Source: JAYEJB01 sp034716415 (GTDB lineage: Bacteria; Patescibacteriota; Patescibacteriia; SG8-24). From it: a DNA stretch of 9,267 nt. Below the pieces are notes generated by a model. The model was not told where the DNA came from. It saw only the letters and a list, made by a program, of their open reading frames with translations, and searched no databases. Position 1 is the first letter of the stretch. Every line of letters starts with the position of its first letter. Both the position numbers and the translations under genes were made by a program. The stretch is from positions 1-9,267 of the forward strand of contig JAYEJB010000057.1 in NCBI GenBank assembly GCA_034716415.1, in the 5' to 3' direction. Below, in pieces: positions 1 to 5,080 of this stretch.

Positions 1-350
1 CACACCCGCGCGCGAATGAGACGAGCACCTCCTTTCCTTGTCATTGCGAGGAGGCCGCAGCCGACGCGGCAATCCCGTTCTTAACACACCCGCGCGCACG
101 AATGAAACGGACGCCTCCTTTCCTTGTCATTGCGGGGAGGCCGCAGCCGACGCGGCAATCCCGTTCTTAACACACCCGCGCGCGAATGAGACGAGCACCT
201 CCTTTCCTTGTCATTGCGAGGAGCGGAGCGACGCGGCAATCCCGTTCTTAACACACCCGCGCGCACGAATGAAACGGACGCCTCCTTTCCTTGTCATTGC
301 GAGGAGGCCGCAGCCGACGCGGCAATCCCGTTCTTAACACACCCGCGCGT
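1..350. repeat. Tandem array of about 84-bp units in A-B-A-B order
   Basis: Four full units and the first 13 bases of a fifth are visible: 1-84, 85-170, 171-251, 252-337 and 338-350. Each unit starts with CACACCCGCGCG and ends with CAATCCCGTTCTTAA. Units 1 and 3 share the spacer CGAATGAGACGAGCACCT (type A). Units 2 and 4 share ACGAATGAAACGGACGCCT (type B). The array is therefore a duplicated A-B dimer of 170 and 167 bases. Each unit carries a core running from TTGTCATTGCG to GCGGCAATCCC, whose ATTGC and GCAAT ends are inverted and could form a stem, as in REP-like elements. Unit 3 has a shorter core (GAGGAGCGGAGCGACG) than the others. Open frames running through the array are repeat artefacts. 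The array begins at the window edge and may continue outside. I see no gene in 1-395. Confidence 0.93.
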
Positions 351-356
351 AAAACC

Positions 357-384
357 AAAACCGGCTCCTTTCGGAGCCGGCTTT
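357..384 (-). terminator. Rho-independent terminator of the ribosomal protein operon
   Basis: Read on the minus strand, an 8-bp perfect GC-rich stem (CCGGCTCC / GGAGCCGG) closes on a GAAA tetraloop. The stem extends outward through a G-T pair and three A-T pairs, and is followed by TTTTGGTTTTA. It starts 11 bases after the rpsI stop codon. This is a textbook intrinsic terminator. It marks the end of the rpmJ-to-rpsI transcription unit and separates it from the repeat array. Confidence 0.92.
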
Positions 385-395
385 CAATATCTGGT

Positions 396-1001
396 CTAAC
401 GCTTCGACCACTGCGGGGCGCGACGCGCTTTCTTCAAGCCCGGTTTCTTCCTTTCCTTCTCCCGCGGGTCCCTTGTCAAAAAACCCAGCTTCTTCAGGCT
501 CGAACGGTATTCAGGATTCAACAGGAGCAACGCGCGCGAGATGCCGTGCCTGGCGGCTTCGGCCTGTCCGCGGATCCCTCCGCCCTGGACCTTCACTTCA
601 ACCTTGGTCTTCTCCATGCCGACGGCCCTCAACGGAGTCTCGATCGCTTCCTGCAACGCGAACACCGGGAAGTAGGCCTTGTAATCCTTACCGTTCACCA
701 TGATCTCGCCCTTCCCCTCCGGGTAGAACTTGACCTGGGCGACGGCACGCTTCCTGCGACCGACTGCGTAAAAGTATCCGTCCGGACGCTTCTCCTTCTT
801 CTCACGCCTGGTGGCCTTGCTCGTGTCAGCGACCTTCGGCTTAGCCGCGGACTTCTTGGCGGCAGGCTTCTTCGCTACAACCTTCTTCGGTGCAGCGGCC
901 TTCTTCGCAACCGGCTTCTTTGCCGGAGCCTTCTTCTTGCCCCCCGCAGCCTTGGCAGGAGGGGATGCCGCTGATTTCTTGTCTTTCTTCTCTTCCGCCA
1001 T
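396..1001 (-). CDS. rpsI: 30S ribosomal protein S9 with a long Lys/Ala-rich N-terminal extension
   Basis: S9 sits in the 30S head, where its C-terminal tail reaches the P-site tRNA. The conserved core begins near residue 73 (DGYFYAVGRRKRAVAQVKF). It continues through QGGGIRGQAEAARHGISRAL and ends in the invariant tail KKPGLKKARRAPQWSKR. The protein is 201 aa against about 130 for the usual family member. The extra roughly 70 N-terminal residues are a low-complexity run of AKKP/AAKK-type repeats, like a histone H1 tail. The ATG at 1001 is chosen because it lies 2 bases after the rplM stop and the extension is in frame without a break. rplM-rpsI is the standard pair. There is no Shine-Dalgarno site ahead of the start. 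A strong terminator follows. Confidence 0.97.
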   Translation of the reverse strand: MAEEKKDKKSAASPPAKAAGGKKKAPAKKPVAKKAAAPKKVVAKKPAAKKSAAKPKVADTSKATRREKKEKRPDGYFYAVGRRKRAVAQVKFYPEGKGEIMVNGKDYKAYFPVFALQEAIETPLRAVGMEKTKVEVKVQGGGIRGQAEAARHGISRALLLLNPEYRSSLKKLGFLTRDPREKERKKPGLKKARRAPQWSKR

Positions 1002-1003
1002 AA

Positions 1004-1369
1004 TTAGTCGTTGTGAATCTTGAGTCTCTTCATCCTCCCCTTGCGGAGCTTGTTCTTCGGTAGCATGTTGTTGACCGCCCGCTTCATTGCTTCCGCCGGG
1101 TCCTTGGCCATAACATCCTTGAGCTTCCGCTCCTTAAGACCGCCCGGCCATCCGCTGTAACGATAGTATGTCTTCTGTTCCAGCTTGTCGCCGATGATAT
1201 TCACCTTGGCGGCGTTCCTGATCTCAACCGTGTCGCCAAGGTCGATGTGCGGCTCGTACTGCGGCTTGTGCTTACCCTGCAACAATACCGCGGCTTCGCT
1301 CGCGACGCGTCCGATACTCCGGCCCGTCGCGTCGATCTTCACCAATTCCCTTTTGATTTCAGTCGCCAT
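1004..1369 (-). CDS. rplM: 50S ribosomal protein L13, short form
   Basis: L13 is an early-assembly 50S protein that binds 23S rRNA. The sequence shows the family signatures: VKIDATGRSIGRVASEAA near the N-terminus, LLQGKHKPQYEPHIDLGD, YYRYSGWPGGLKE in the middle, and NNMLPKNKLRKGRMKRLKI near the C-terminus. It is 121 aa against roughly 142-145 in most bacteria. It lacks several residues ahead of the DATG motif and about 17 after the last conserved block. The reading frame is intact and both ends are fixed by neighbouring genes, so this is a natural short form. The start lies 2 bases after the rplQ stop and rpsI begins 2 bases after its own stop, which implies coupled translation. No Shine-Dalgarno site is visible. 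Confidence 0.97.
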   Translation of the reverse strand: MATEIKRELVKIDATGRSIGRVASEAAVLLQGKHKPQYEPHIDLGDTVEIRNAAKVNIIGDKLEQKTYYRYSGWPGGLKERKLKDVMAKDPAEAMKRAVNNMLPKNKLRKGRMKRLKIHND

Positions 1370-1371
1370 AA

Positions 1372-1722
1372 CTATACCAATTCAATCTGAACCATCTCAG
1401 CACCGTCGCCTTCGCGAGTCCCGATGCCGGTTATCCTCGTGTATCCACCCTGGCGGTCCTTGTATCGCGGGCTGATCTCCTCCATGACCTTCTTCACGGC
1501 GTTGTCACCGTAGACCACGCGATTGACACGGCGTCTGGCAGTGAGTGTTCCGTCCTTGCCGACCGTAATCAGCTTTTCAACCATAGGACGCACGGCCTTG
1601 GCCTTCGCCTTGGTCGTCTTGATCTTCTCGTACAGGATTACGCTGGTGGCGAGACTCCTAAGGAGTGCCTCGCGCGGCCCTTTCTTCCTGTCTAGCGTTT
1701 TTCCGGACTTGCGATGTCTCAT
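1372..1722 (-). CDS. rplQ: 50S ribosomal protein L17
   Basis: L17 binds 23S rRNA near the peptide exit region of the 50S subunit. The 116-aa sequence starts MRHRKSGKTLDRKKGPREALLR, very close to the universal L17 N-terminus. It carries the conserved TTKAKAKAVRPMVEKLIT helix and ends GYTRITGIGTREGDGAEMVQIEL. Length is normal for the family. It follows rpoA by 21 bases, the usual alpha-operon order, and is followed after 2 bases by rplM. A weak GAAGG lies about 13 bases before the ATG, too far to be a convincing ribosome binding site. Confidence 0.98.
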   Translation of the reverse strand: MRHRKSGKTLDRKKGPREALLRSLATSVILYEKIKTTKAKAKAVRPMVEKLITVGKDGTLTARRRVNRVVYGDNAVKKVMEEISPRYKDRQGGYTRITGIGTREGDGAEMVQIELV

Positions 1723-1743
1723 AGGCTTAGGTCGGCCTTCATG

Positions 1744-2529
1744 CTACTTTTTGGCCTTCTTGGTCTTCTTCTTAGGCTTCTCTTCCTCCTCGTCATCAAC
1801 CTCTTCCTCCGCTTCTTCTCCCGCTTCTGCCCCTTCAACGACCGGCTGGTCAGTCAACATCGAGAAGTAATCCAAGAGAATGCTGACCGTCTGGTCAACG
1901 GCTTCCTTCGGCGTGATGGTGCCGTCTGTCTCTATGTCCATCACCAATTTATCGTAGTTCGTGATGTCGCCGACGCGCGCGTTCTCTACCTTGTAGCCGA
2001 CCTCGCGGACCGGTGAGTAGACGGCGTCGATGGCGATCGTTCCGAGCTCCAGCTTCTCCTCTTCGCGCTCCTCGACCGGCACGAAGCCGCGGCCGCGGCC
2101 GACGAAGATATCCATCTCGATCTCCGACTTCTTGTCGGTCAGCGTGCAGATGTGCTGTTTCGGATTGGCGACCTCGACGTCCGAGTTCGCCTGGATGTCA
2201 GCGCCCGTCACCTTCTTGGCGCCCTTGGCGGTGAGATGCAGGCGCACCGGCTCGTCGGTGTGAACCTTCATGCGCAGTTCCTTCAGATTCAGGATGATCT
2301 CCAGGACGTCTTCCTTGACGCCGTCGACGGCCGAAAACTCGTGTTGCGCGTTGTTGATCTTGACCGCGATCACAGCCGCTCCCGGCAGGGATGACAGCAT
2401 CACCCGACGGAGCGCGTTACCGAGCGTGGTTCCGTAACCGTAATAGCACGGCTCGACGGTCAGCATCGCCGTGTTGGCGGCCTCTCCCGGGGTGACTTCG
2501 ATCTTAGATGGCAGTAATACTTCTTCCAT
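1744..2529 (-). CDS. rpoA: RNA polymerase alpha subunit lacking the C-terminal domain
   Basis: Alpha dimerises and nucleates assembly of RNA polymerase. The N-terminal domain is complete, with GYGTTLGNALRRVMLSSLPG at about residues 31-50, GVKEDVLEIILNLK near 70-83, and the closing VGYKVENARVGDITNYDKLV and SILLDYFSML segments near 185-225. The usual protein is about 310-330 aa, but this one is 261 aa. After about residue 228 it has only a Glu/Asp-rich run followed by KPKKKTKKAKK. The helix-hairpin-helix C-terminal domain that binds UP-element DNA and activators is absent. rplQ begins 21 bases after the stop, so no displaced domain can lie downstream. The ATG at 2529 is supported by a strong Shine-Dalgarno site. 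Confidence 0.97.
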   Translation of the reverse strand: MEEVLLPSKIEVTPGEAANTAMLTVEPCYYGYGTTLGNALRRVMLSSLPGAAVIAVKINNAQHEFSAVDGVKEDVLEIILNLKELRMKVHTDEPVRLHLTAKGAKKVTGADIQANSDVEVANPKQHICTLTDKKSEIEMDIFVGRGRGFVPVEEREEEKLELGTIAIDAVYSPVREVGYKVENARVGDITNYDKLVMDIETDGTITPKEAVDQTVSILLDYFSMLTDQPVVEGAEAGEEAEEEVDDEEEEKPKKKTKKAKK

Positions 2530-2538
2530 ATGATTGCT

Positions 2539-2545
2539 CCTCCTT
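2539..2545 (-). promoter_or_regulatory. Strong Shine-Dalgarno site of rpoA
   Basis: The minus strand reads AAGGAGG, ending 9 bases before the rpoA ATG at 2529. It is the only strong, well-placed ribosome binding site I find in the operon. It lies in the widest gap within the block (31 bases, between rpsD and rpoA). Confidence 0.85.
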
Positions 2546-2560
2546 TTTTATAGCGAGGGG

Positions 2561-3190
2561 TTACCTCGAATAGAACTCAACGATAAGTTTGGGATCGAAA
2601 TTCTGTCTCAGCTCCTCGTCCTGCGGGGCGTGCAGTACCTTGCCGGAAAACTGTTCCGCATCGACGTGCAGCCAGGTCGGAGTCGTGTACTGGTCCAGGC
2701 GTCCCATTTCGCTCTGAAGCAGGGTGCCGCTCTTGATCTTGTCCGTCAACTCGATGACATCGCCGGCGCGTACCTGGTACGACGGGATAGTGACGGTCTT
2801 GCCGTTCACGAGCACGTGGCCGTGGTTGACGATCTGACGGGACAGCGCGCGCGACCTCGAAAGGCCGAGCCTGTAGACGACGTTGTCGAGGCGCTGCTCG
2901 AGGAGTCGGATCAGCGTGTCGGTCGTGTTTCCGGTCACCTTCTTGGCCTTCTCGAAGTAGTTGCGGAACTGCTTCTCCAGCAGTCCGTAGCTCGCTTTGG
3001 CTTTCTGCTTCTCGCGGAGTTGGGTGCCATACGGCGTCATGCGGACGCGCCGCGTCGGACCGTGCTGACCCGGGCGGTAGGCCCTCTTGATCATCGGGCA
3101 CTTGGCCGTCATACACTTCTCACCCTTGAGGTTGAGCTTCATGCCTTCGCGACGGCACTGTTTGCATTTGGGTTCTAGATTCCTTCCCAT
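2561..3190 (-). CDS. rpsD: 30S ribosomal protein S4, zinc-binding form
   Basis: S4 starts assembly of the 30S body by binding 16S rRNA. The 209-aa length is normal. The N-terminus has four cysteines at residues 9, 12, 26 and 31 (CKQC, then CMTAKC), the zinc-binding C+ arrangement. RAYRPGQHGP follows near 36-45. The S4 RNA-binding domain runs from about 99 to 163 (QRLDNVVYRLGLSRSRALSR, VNHGHVLVNGKTV). The C-terminus ends KLIVEFYSR, as is typical. The ATG at 3190 comes 10 bases after the rpsK stop, with no Shine-Dalgarno site. In other bacteria S4 is the translational repressor of this operon. I cannot identify its mRNA target here. Confidence 0.98.
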   Translation of the reverse strand: MGRNLEPKCKQCRREGMKLNLKGEKCMTAKCPMIKRAYRPGQHGPTRRVRMTPYGTQLREKQKAKASYGLLEKQFRNYFEKAKKVTGNTTDTLIRLLEQRLDNVVYRLGLSRSRALSRQIVNHGHVLVNGKTVTIPSYQVRAGDVIELTDKIKSGTLLQSEMGRLDQYTTPTWLHVDAEQFSGKVLHAPQDEELRQNFDPKLIVEFYSR

Positions 3191-3200
3191 AGTATTTCAG

Positions 3201-3758
3201 CTAGATGCGGCGGGGCTTCCTTGCCCGGCAACCGTTATGCGGAATCGGAGTGACGTCCTTGATGCCCATGACGTTGATGCCATTGGCGTGCAGGGCGCGG
3301 ACCGCGGCCTCGCGACCACTGCCGATACCACGTACGAACACGGCCACTTCCCTCAAGCCGGTGTCTTTGACTTTTTCCGCGGCGTCTCTGACGATGATGC
3401 CCGCCGCGTACGGAGTGGACTTCTTGGGGCCGCGGAAACCGCAGACGCCCGCCGAAGACCAGCCCAGGACATTGCCGTTCGGGTCGGTCAGGGTGACGAT
3501 GGTGTTGTTGTAGGTCGCCTGGATGTAGCAACGGCCGGTGCTGACGTTCCTGATGGCGCGCTTTTTGCCGCGTTTGCCCTTGCTGGCCTTCTTGGACTGG
3601 ACCGGCCGGGACTTCGGAGCCTCGTCAGCGACGAGCGGAGCGGTCGCGTTTGACGCAGGAGCAGCCTCAACGACAGGCGCAGTCTTAGCGGTCTCTTCTC
3701 CCGCTTCTGCCCCTTTTGCTCCTTCTCCCGCTGTCTTATTGGTGTTCTCTTCAGCCAT
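3201..3758 (-). CDS. rpsK: 30S ribosomal protein S11 with an acidic/Ala-rich N-terminal extension
   Basis: S11 lies in the 30S platform and contacts the 3' part of 16S rRNA. The conserved core starts near residue 65 (KKRAIRNVSTGRCYIQATYN) and runs through GFRGPKKSTPYAAG and VFVRGIGSGREAAVRAL to the C-terminal IPHNGCRARKPRRI. The protein is 185 aa against about 129 normally. The extra N-terminal segment is rich in Glu, Ala and Thr, then Lys (KKASKGKRGKKR) just before the core. I chose ATG 3758 (MAEEN) because it follows the rpsM stop by 4 bases. The open frame extends upstream to 3980, but that part overlaps rpsM and does not resemble S11. Part of the extension is identical at DNA level to the rpoA tail. 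Confidence 0.96.
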   Translation of the reverse strand: MAEENTNKTAGEGAKGAEAGEETAKTAPVVEAAPASNATAPLVADEAPKSRPVQSKKASKGKRGKKRAIRNVSTGRCYIQATYNNTIVTLTDPNGNVLGWSSAGVCGFRGPKKSTPYAAGIIVRDAAEKVKDTGLREVAVFVRGIGSGREAAVRALHANGINVMGIKDVTPIPHNGCRARKPRRI

Positions 3759-3762
3759 AGCT

Positions 3763-4152
3763 CTACTTCTTCTCAATCTTAGTCTTACCCGAACCCATGG
3801 TGCGGCGGACGTTGCCGCGGCTGGTCCTGGAGTTCGTCTTGGTGCGCTGACCGCGGACCGGGAGGCCCTTGATGTGACGCATGCCGCGCCAGCAACCGAT
3901 CTCCTTGAGACGCTTGATGTTGGCCGCGGTGTCACGACGCAGTTCGCCTTCGACGCGGTACTTCTTCTCGATCTCCTCACGGAGGCGGTTGACGTCCGCG
4001 ATGTCCATGTCGTTCATCCGAATGTTCTTGTCGATTTCGAGTTTCTCGAGAATCTTCGTCGAACGGGTCCGACCGATGCCGCGAATATAAGTCAGCGCGA
4101 TTTCAGCGCGCCTGTTCGGCAAAGTGATTCCTGCAATACGTGCTACTGCCAT
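3763..4152 (-). CDS. rpsM: 30S ribosomal protein S13
   Basis: S13 is a 30S head protein that forms inter-subunit bridges to 23S rRNA and L5 and contacts P-site tRNA. The 129-aa sequence has the N-terminal MAVARIAGITLPNRRAEIAL, the helix-hairpin-helix YIRGIGRTRSTKIL, and the diagnostic block RGMRHIKGLPVRGQRTKTN near residues 89-107. It has a basic C-terminal tail. Length is typical. The start lies 8 bases after the rpmJ stop. The preceding bases are AT-rich (CATATATT) without a Shine-Dalgarno site. Confidence 0.98.
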   Translation of the reverse strand: MAVARIAGITLPNRRAEIALTYIRGIGRTRSTKILEKLEIDKNIRMNDMDIADVNRLREEIEKKYRVEGELRRDTAANIKRLKEIGCWRGMRHIKGLPVRGQRTKTNSRTSRGNVRRTMGSGKTKIEKK

Positions 4153-4160
4153 AATATATG

Positions 4161-4274
4161 TTAGCCTTGCCGCTGTTTATGCCTCACGGTCTTGCAGATC
4201 ACGTACAGGCGCTTGCCACGCCTGATGACCTTGCAGTCCCTGCAGATCTTTTTTACTGATGCCCGTACTTTCAT
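4161..4274 (-). CDS. rpmJ: 50S ribosomal protein L36, zinc-binding form
   Basis: L36 is the smallest 50S protein, a zinc ribbon bound to 23S rRNA. I translated this 37-codon gene by hand: it opens MKVRASVKKICRDCKVIRRG and closes RLYVICKTVRHKQRQG. Cys11, Cys14, Cys27 and His32 form the usual zinc site. The stop TAA is at 4161-4163. The position between infA and rpsM is the standard one, although here about 320 bases separate it from infA. There is no Shine-Dalgarno site before the ATG (upstream bases GATATAGATT). The zinc-binding forms of both L36 and S4 suggest that the organism relies on zinc for these proteins. Confidence 0.97.
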   Translation of the reverse strand: MKVRASVKKICRDCKVIRRGKRLYVICKTVRHKQRQG

Positions 4275-4307
4275 AATCTATATCGATGCATGGGAGTCCA
4301 CGATCTA

Positions 4308-4420
4308 GCCGCGACAATCCCTTTTTTGTCATTGCGCCCCGGCGTTAGCGGGGTCCCGCCTTCTCTGATTAAAGATGTGTGGCGGGAAGGGAGCCCGCAG
4401 GCGACCGCGACAATCCCGTT
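4308..4420. repeat. Degenerate fold-back repeat in the infA-rpmJ gap
   Basis: An element runs from TGTCATTGCG (4327-4336) to CGCGACAATCCCGTT (4406-4420). Its outer ATTG (4331-4334) and CAAT (4411-4414) are inverted. Inside are two further inverted pairs: CCCCG/CGGGG (4337-4341 and 4349-4353) and CCCGCC/GGCGGG (4355-4360 and 4381-4386, 20-base loop). Just upstream, 4308-4320 reads CCGCGACAATCCC, the tail end of a second copy. The ends match the core ends of the array at 1-350 (GTCATTGCG and GCAATCCCGTT), so both appear to belong to one repeat family with different interiors. I see no gene in 4275-4595. Confidence 0.7.
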
Positions 4421-4448
4421 GATCAGCCACAGGTCCTCAACACCCTCT

Positions 4449-4480
4449 AATAAAACAACAACCTCCCATAGCCGGAGGTT
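4449..4480 (-). terminator. Rho-independent terminator downstream of infA
   Basis: Read on the minus strand, a perfect 7-bp stem AACCTCC / GGAGGTT (4474-4480 and 4460-4466) encloses a 7-base loop. The T-rich tail GTTGTTTTATT (4459-4449) follows. It lies about 115 bases after the infA stop. It should end or attenuate transcripts coming from infA before rpmJ. I see no convincing promoter between it and rpmJ, so either readthrough or an unrecognised promoter must feed the rest of the operon. Confidence 0.75.
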
Positions 4481-4595
4481 AATTCAGGCCATTGGGTTCA
4501 TGCGCCTGACACTTTACAGGAATAATCCGGACTTGTCTAGTCGTAGACCCCGAGTGACCCCATAGAGGGAGCCGAAGGGCCCAGCTAGCCTTAAA

Positions 4596-4889
4596 TCAGT
4601 ACCGGAAAACTATCCTGCCTTTAGTCAGGTCGTACGGCGTGATCTCGCATTTGACCTCATCGCCGGGTAGGAGGCGGATTCTGTACATCCGCATCTTGCC
4701 GGAGAGATGGGCGAGTATCTCCTGGCCGTTTTCGAGACGAACCCGAAAAGTGCCTGCCGGGAGGCTTTCCTCCACGACGCCGTTTACCTCGATGAACCCC
4801 TTGGACACTGACTGAGCTTCTTTGTTGCTGTCACCGTCCTTGGACCTCTTCTTCTTTCCTTTCTTTCTGCGCGAATATCTAGCAGCCAT
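4596..4889 (-). CDS. infA: Translation initiation factor IF-1 with a basic N-terminal extension
   Basis: IF-1 binds the ribosomal A site during initiation. The S1-like OB fold is clear from about residue 32: VNGVVEESLPAGTFRVRLENG, then LAHLSGKMRMYRIRLLPGDEV and the near-universal end TPYDLTKGRIVFR. The frame gives 97 aa against about 72 usually, because of roughly 27 extra Lys/Arg/Ser-rich residues starting MAARYSRRKKGKKKR. An in-frame GTG at 4806-4808 (V28) would give a standard-size 70-aa protein, so the start is not certain. I prefer the ATG at 4889 because S9 and S11 nearby also carry such extensions. No good Shine-Dalgarno site precedes the ATG. A sigma70-type promoter lies about 110 bases upstream. 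Confidence 0.95.
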   Translation of the reverse strand: MAARYSRRKKGKKKRSKDGDSNKEAQSVSKGFIEVNGVVEESLPAGTFRVRLENGQEILAHLSGKMRMYRIRLLPGDEVKCEITPYDLTKGRIVFRY

Positions 4890-4904
4890 AACAGGCTGAT
4901 TGTA

Positions 4905-4933
4905 CCTAAGGAAATTACTTAGGGCAAATTTGC
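4905..4933 (-). promoter_or_regulatory. Inverted repeats in the infA 5' leader
   Basis: The predicted leader contains CCTAAG-N7-CTTAGG (4905-4923), immediately followed by the perfect 10-base palindrome GCAAATTTGC (4924-4933). The first could form a short hairpin ending 15 bases before the infA ATG. The only AGG that could serve for ribosome binding lies inside it. A regulatory role is inferred only from position. Confidence 0.35.
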
Positions 4934-5005
4934 GCTCTCCTCGGGGTGGTGTTTGGCCAAGCTTGATTATCCGCCCGACCTCCCCATATCATCGAGGCTG
5001 GGGGT

Positions 5006-5033
5006 AGTTTAGCATGATTGGTGGGGGTGTCAA
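5006..5033 (-). promoter_or_regulatory. Sigma70-type promoter for infA
   Basis: On the minus strand, a consensus -35 box TTGACA (5033-5028) is followed after 16 bases by TAAACT (5011-5006). The -10 box is preceded by TGC, an extended -10 motif. The predicted transcript starts near 4998, giving a leader of about 110 bases before infA. It lies in the gap after the GIY-YIG gene, so infA has its own promoter independent of the restriction operon. Confidence 0.82.
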
Positions 5034-5045
5034 GGGATATATCCC
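5034..5045. promoter_or_regulatory. 12-bp perfect palindrome abutting the infA -35 box
   Basis: GGGATATATCCC is a perfect dyad whose edge directly touches the -35 hexamer of the infA promoter, on its upstream side. The position would suit an operator or activator site. No regulator gene is visible nearby. Function is inferred from symmetry and placement only. Confidence 0.4.
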
Positions 5046-5059
5046 CTGGTTGCGGATTC

Positions 5060-5080
5060 AGAAGCCAAGCTCAGGCTTCT
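5060..5080 (-). terminator. Possible hairpin at the end of the GIY-YIG gene
   Basis: A perfect 7-bp inverted repeat AGAAGCC / GGCTTCT has a 7-base loop (5067-5073) that contains the TGA stop codon of the GIY-YIG gene. No T-run follows on the minus strand, so it is not a classical intrinsic terminator. It is the only end-of-operon structure I can see for the restriction operon. Confidence 0.35.

Noticed and set aside
1..350. CRISPR array
   Set aside because: Units are tandem and nearly identical throughout, with spacers of only two alternating types and a REP-like core; there are no short direct repeats separated by unique spacers and no cas genes.
38..974. Plus-strand open frames running through the repeat array and into the rpsI antisense strand (peptides containing SLRGG and NTPAR)
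   Set aside because: They repeat with the DNA units, have no recognisable domain, and the longest runs antisense to rpsI.
2554..2568. CGAGG/CCTCG hairpin over the rpsD stop codon
   Set aside because: The 5-bp stem has no T-run, and rpoA follows in the same operon, so it is not a terminator.
2534..3178. Plus-strand frame of 214 codons
   Set aside because: It is antisense to rpsD, which has full-length family conservation.
3759..3980. Upstream extension of the rpsK frame
   Set aside because: It overlaps rpsM in another frame, is Arg/Ser-rich out-of-frame sequence unlike S11, and an ATG lies 4 bases after the rpsM stop.
4275..4290. TATAGA just before rpmJ as a -10 box
   Set aside because: It is only 2 bases from the ATG and has no matching -35 at 16-18 bases.
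4290..4565. Plus-strand frame in the infA-rpmJ gap
   Set aside because: It crosses the fold-back repeat and the terminator, has no domain and no ribosome binding site.
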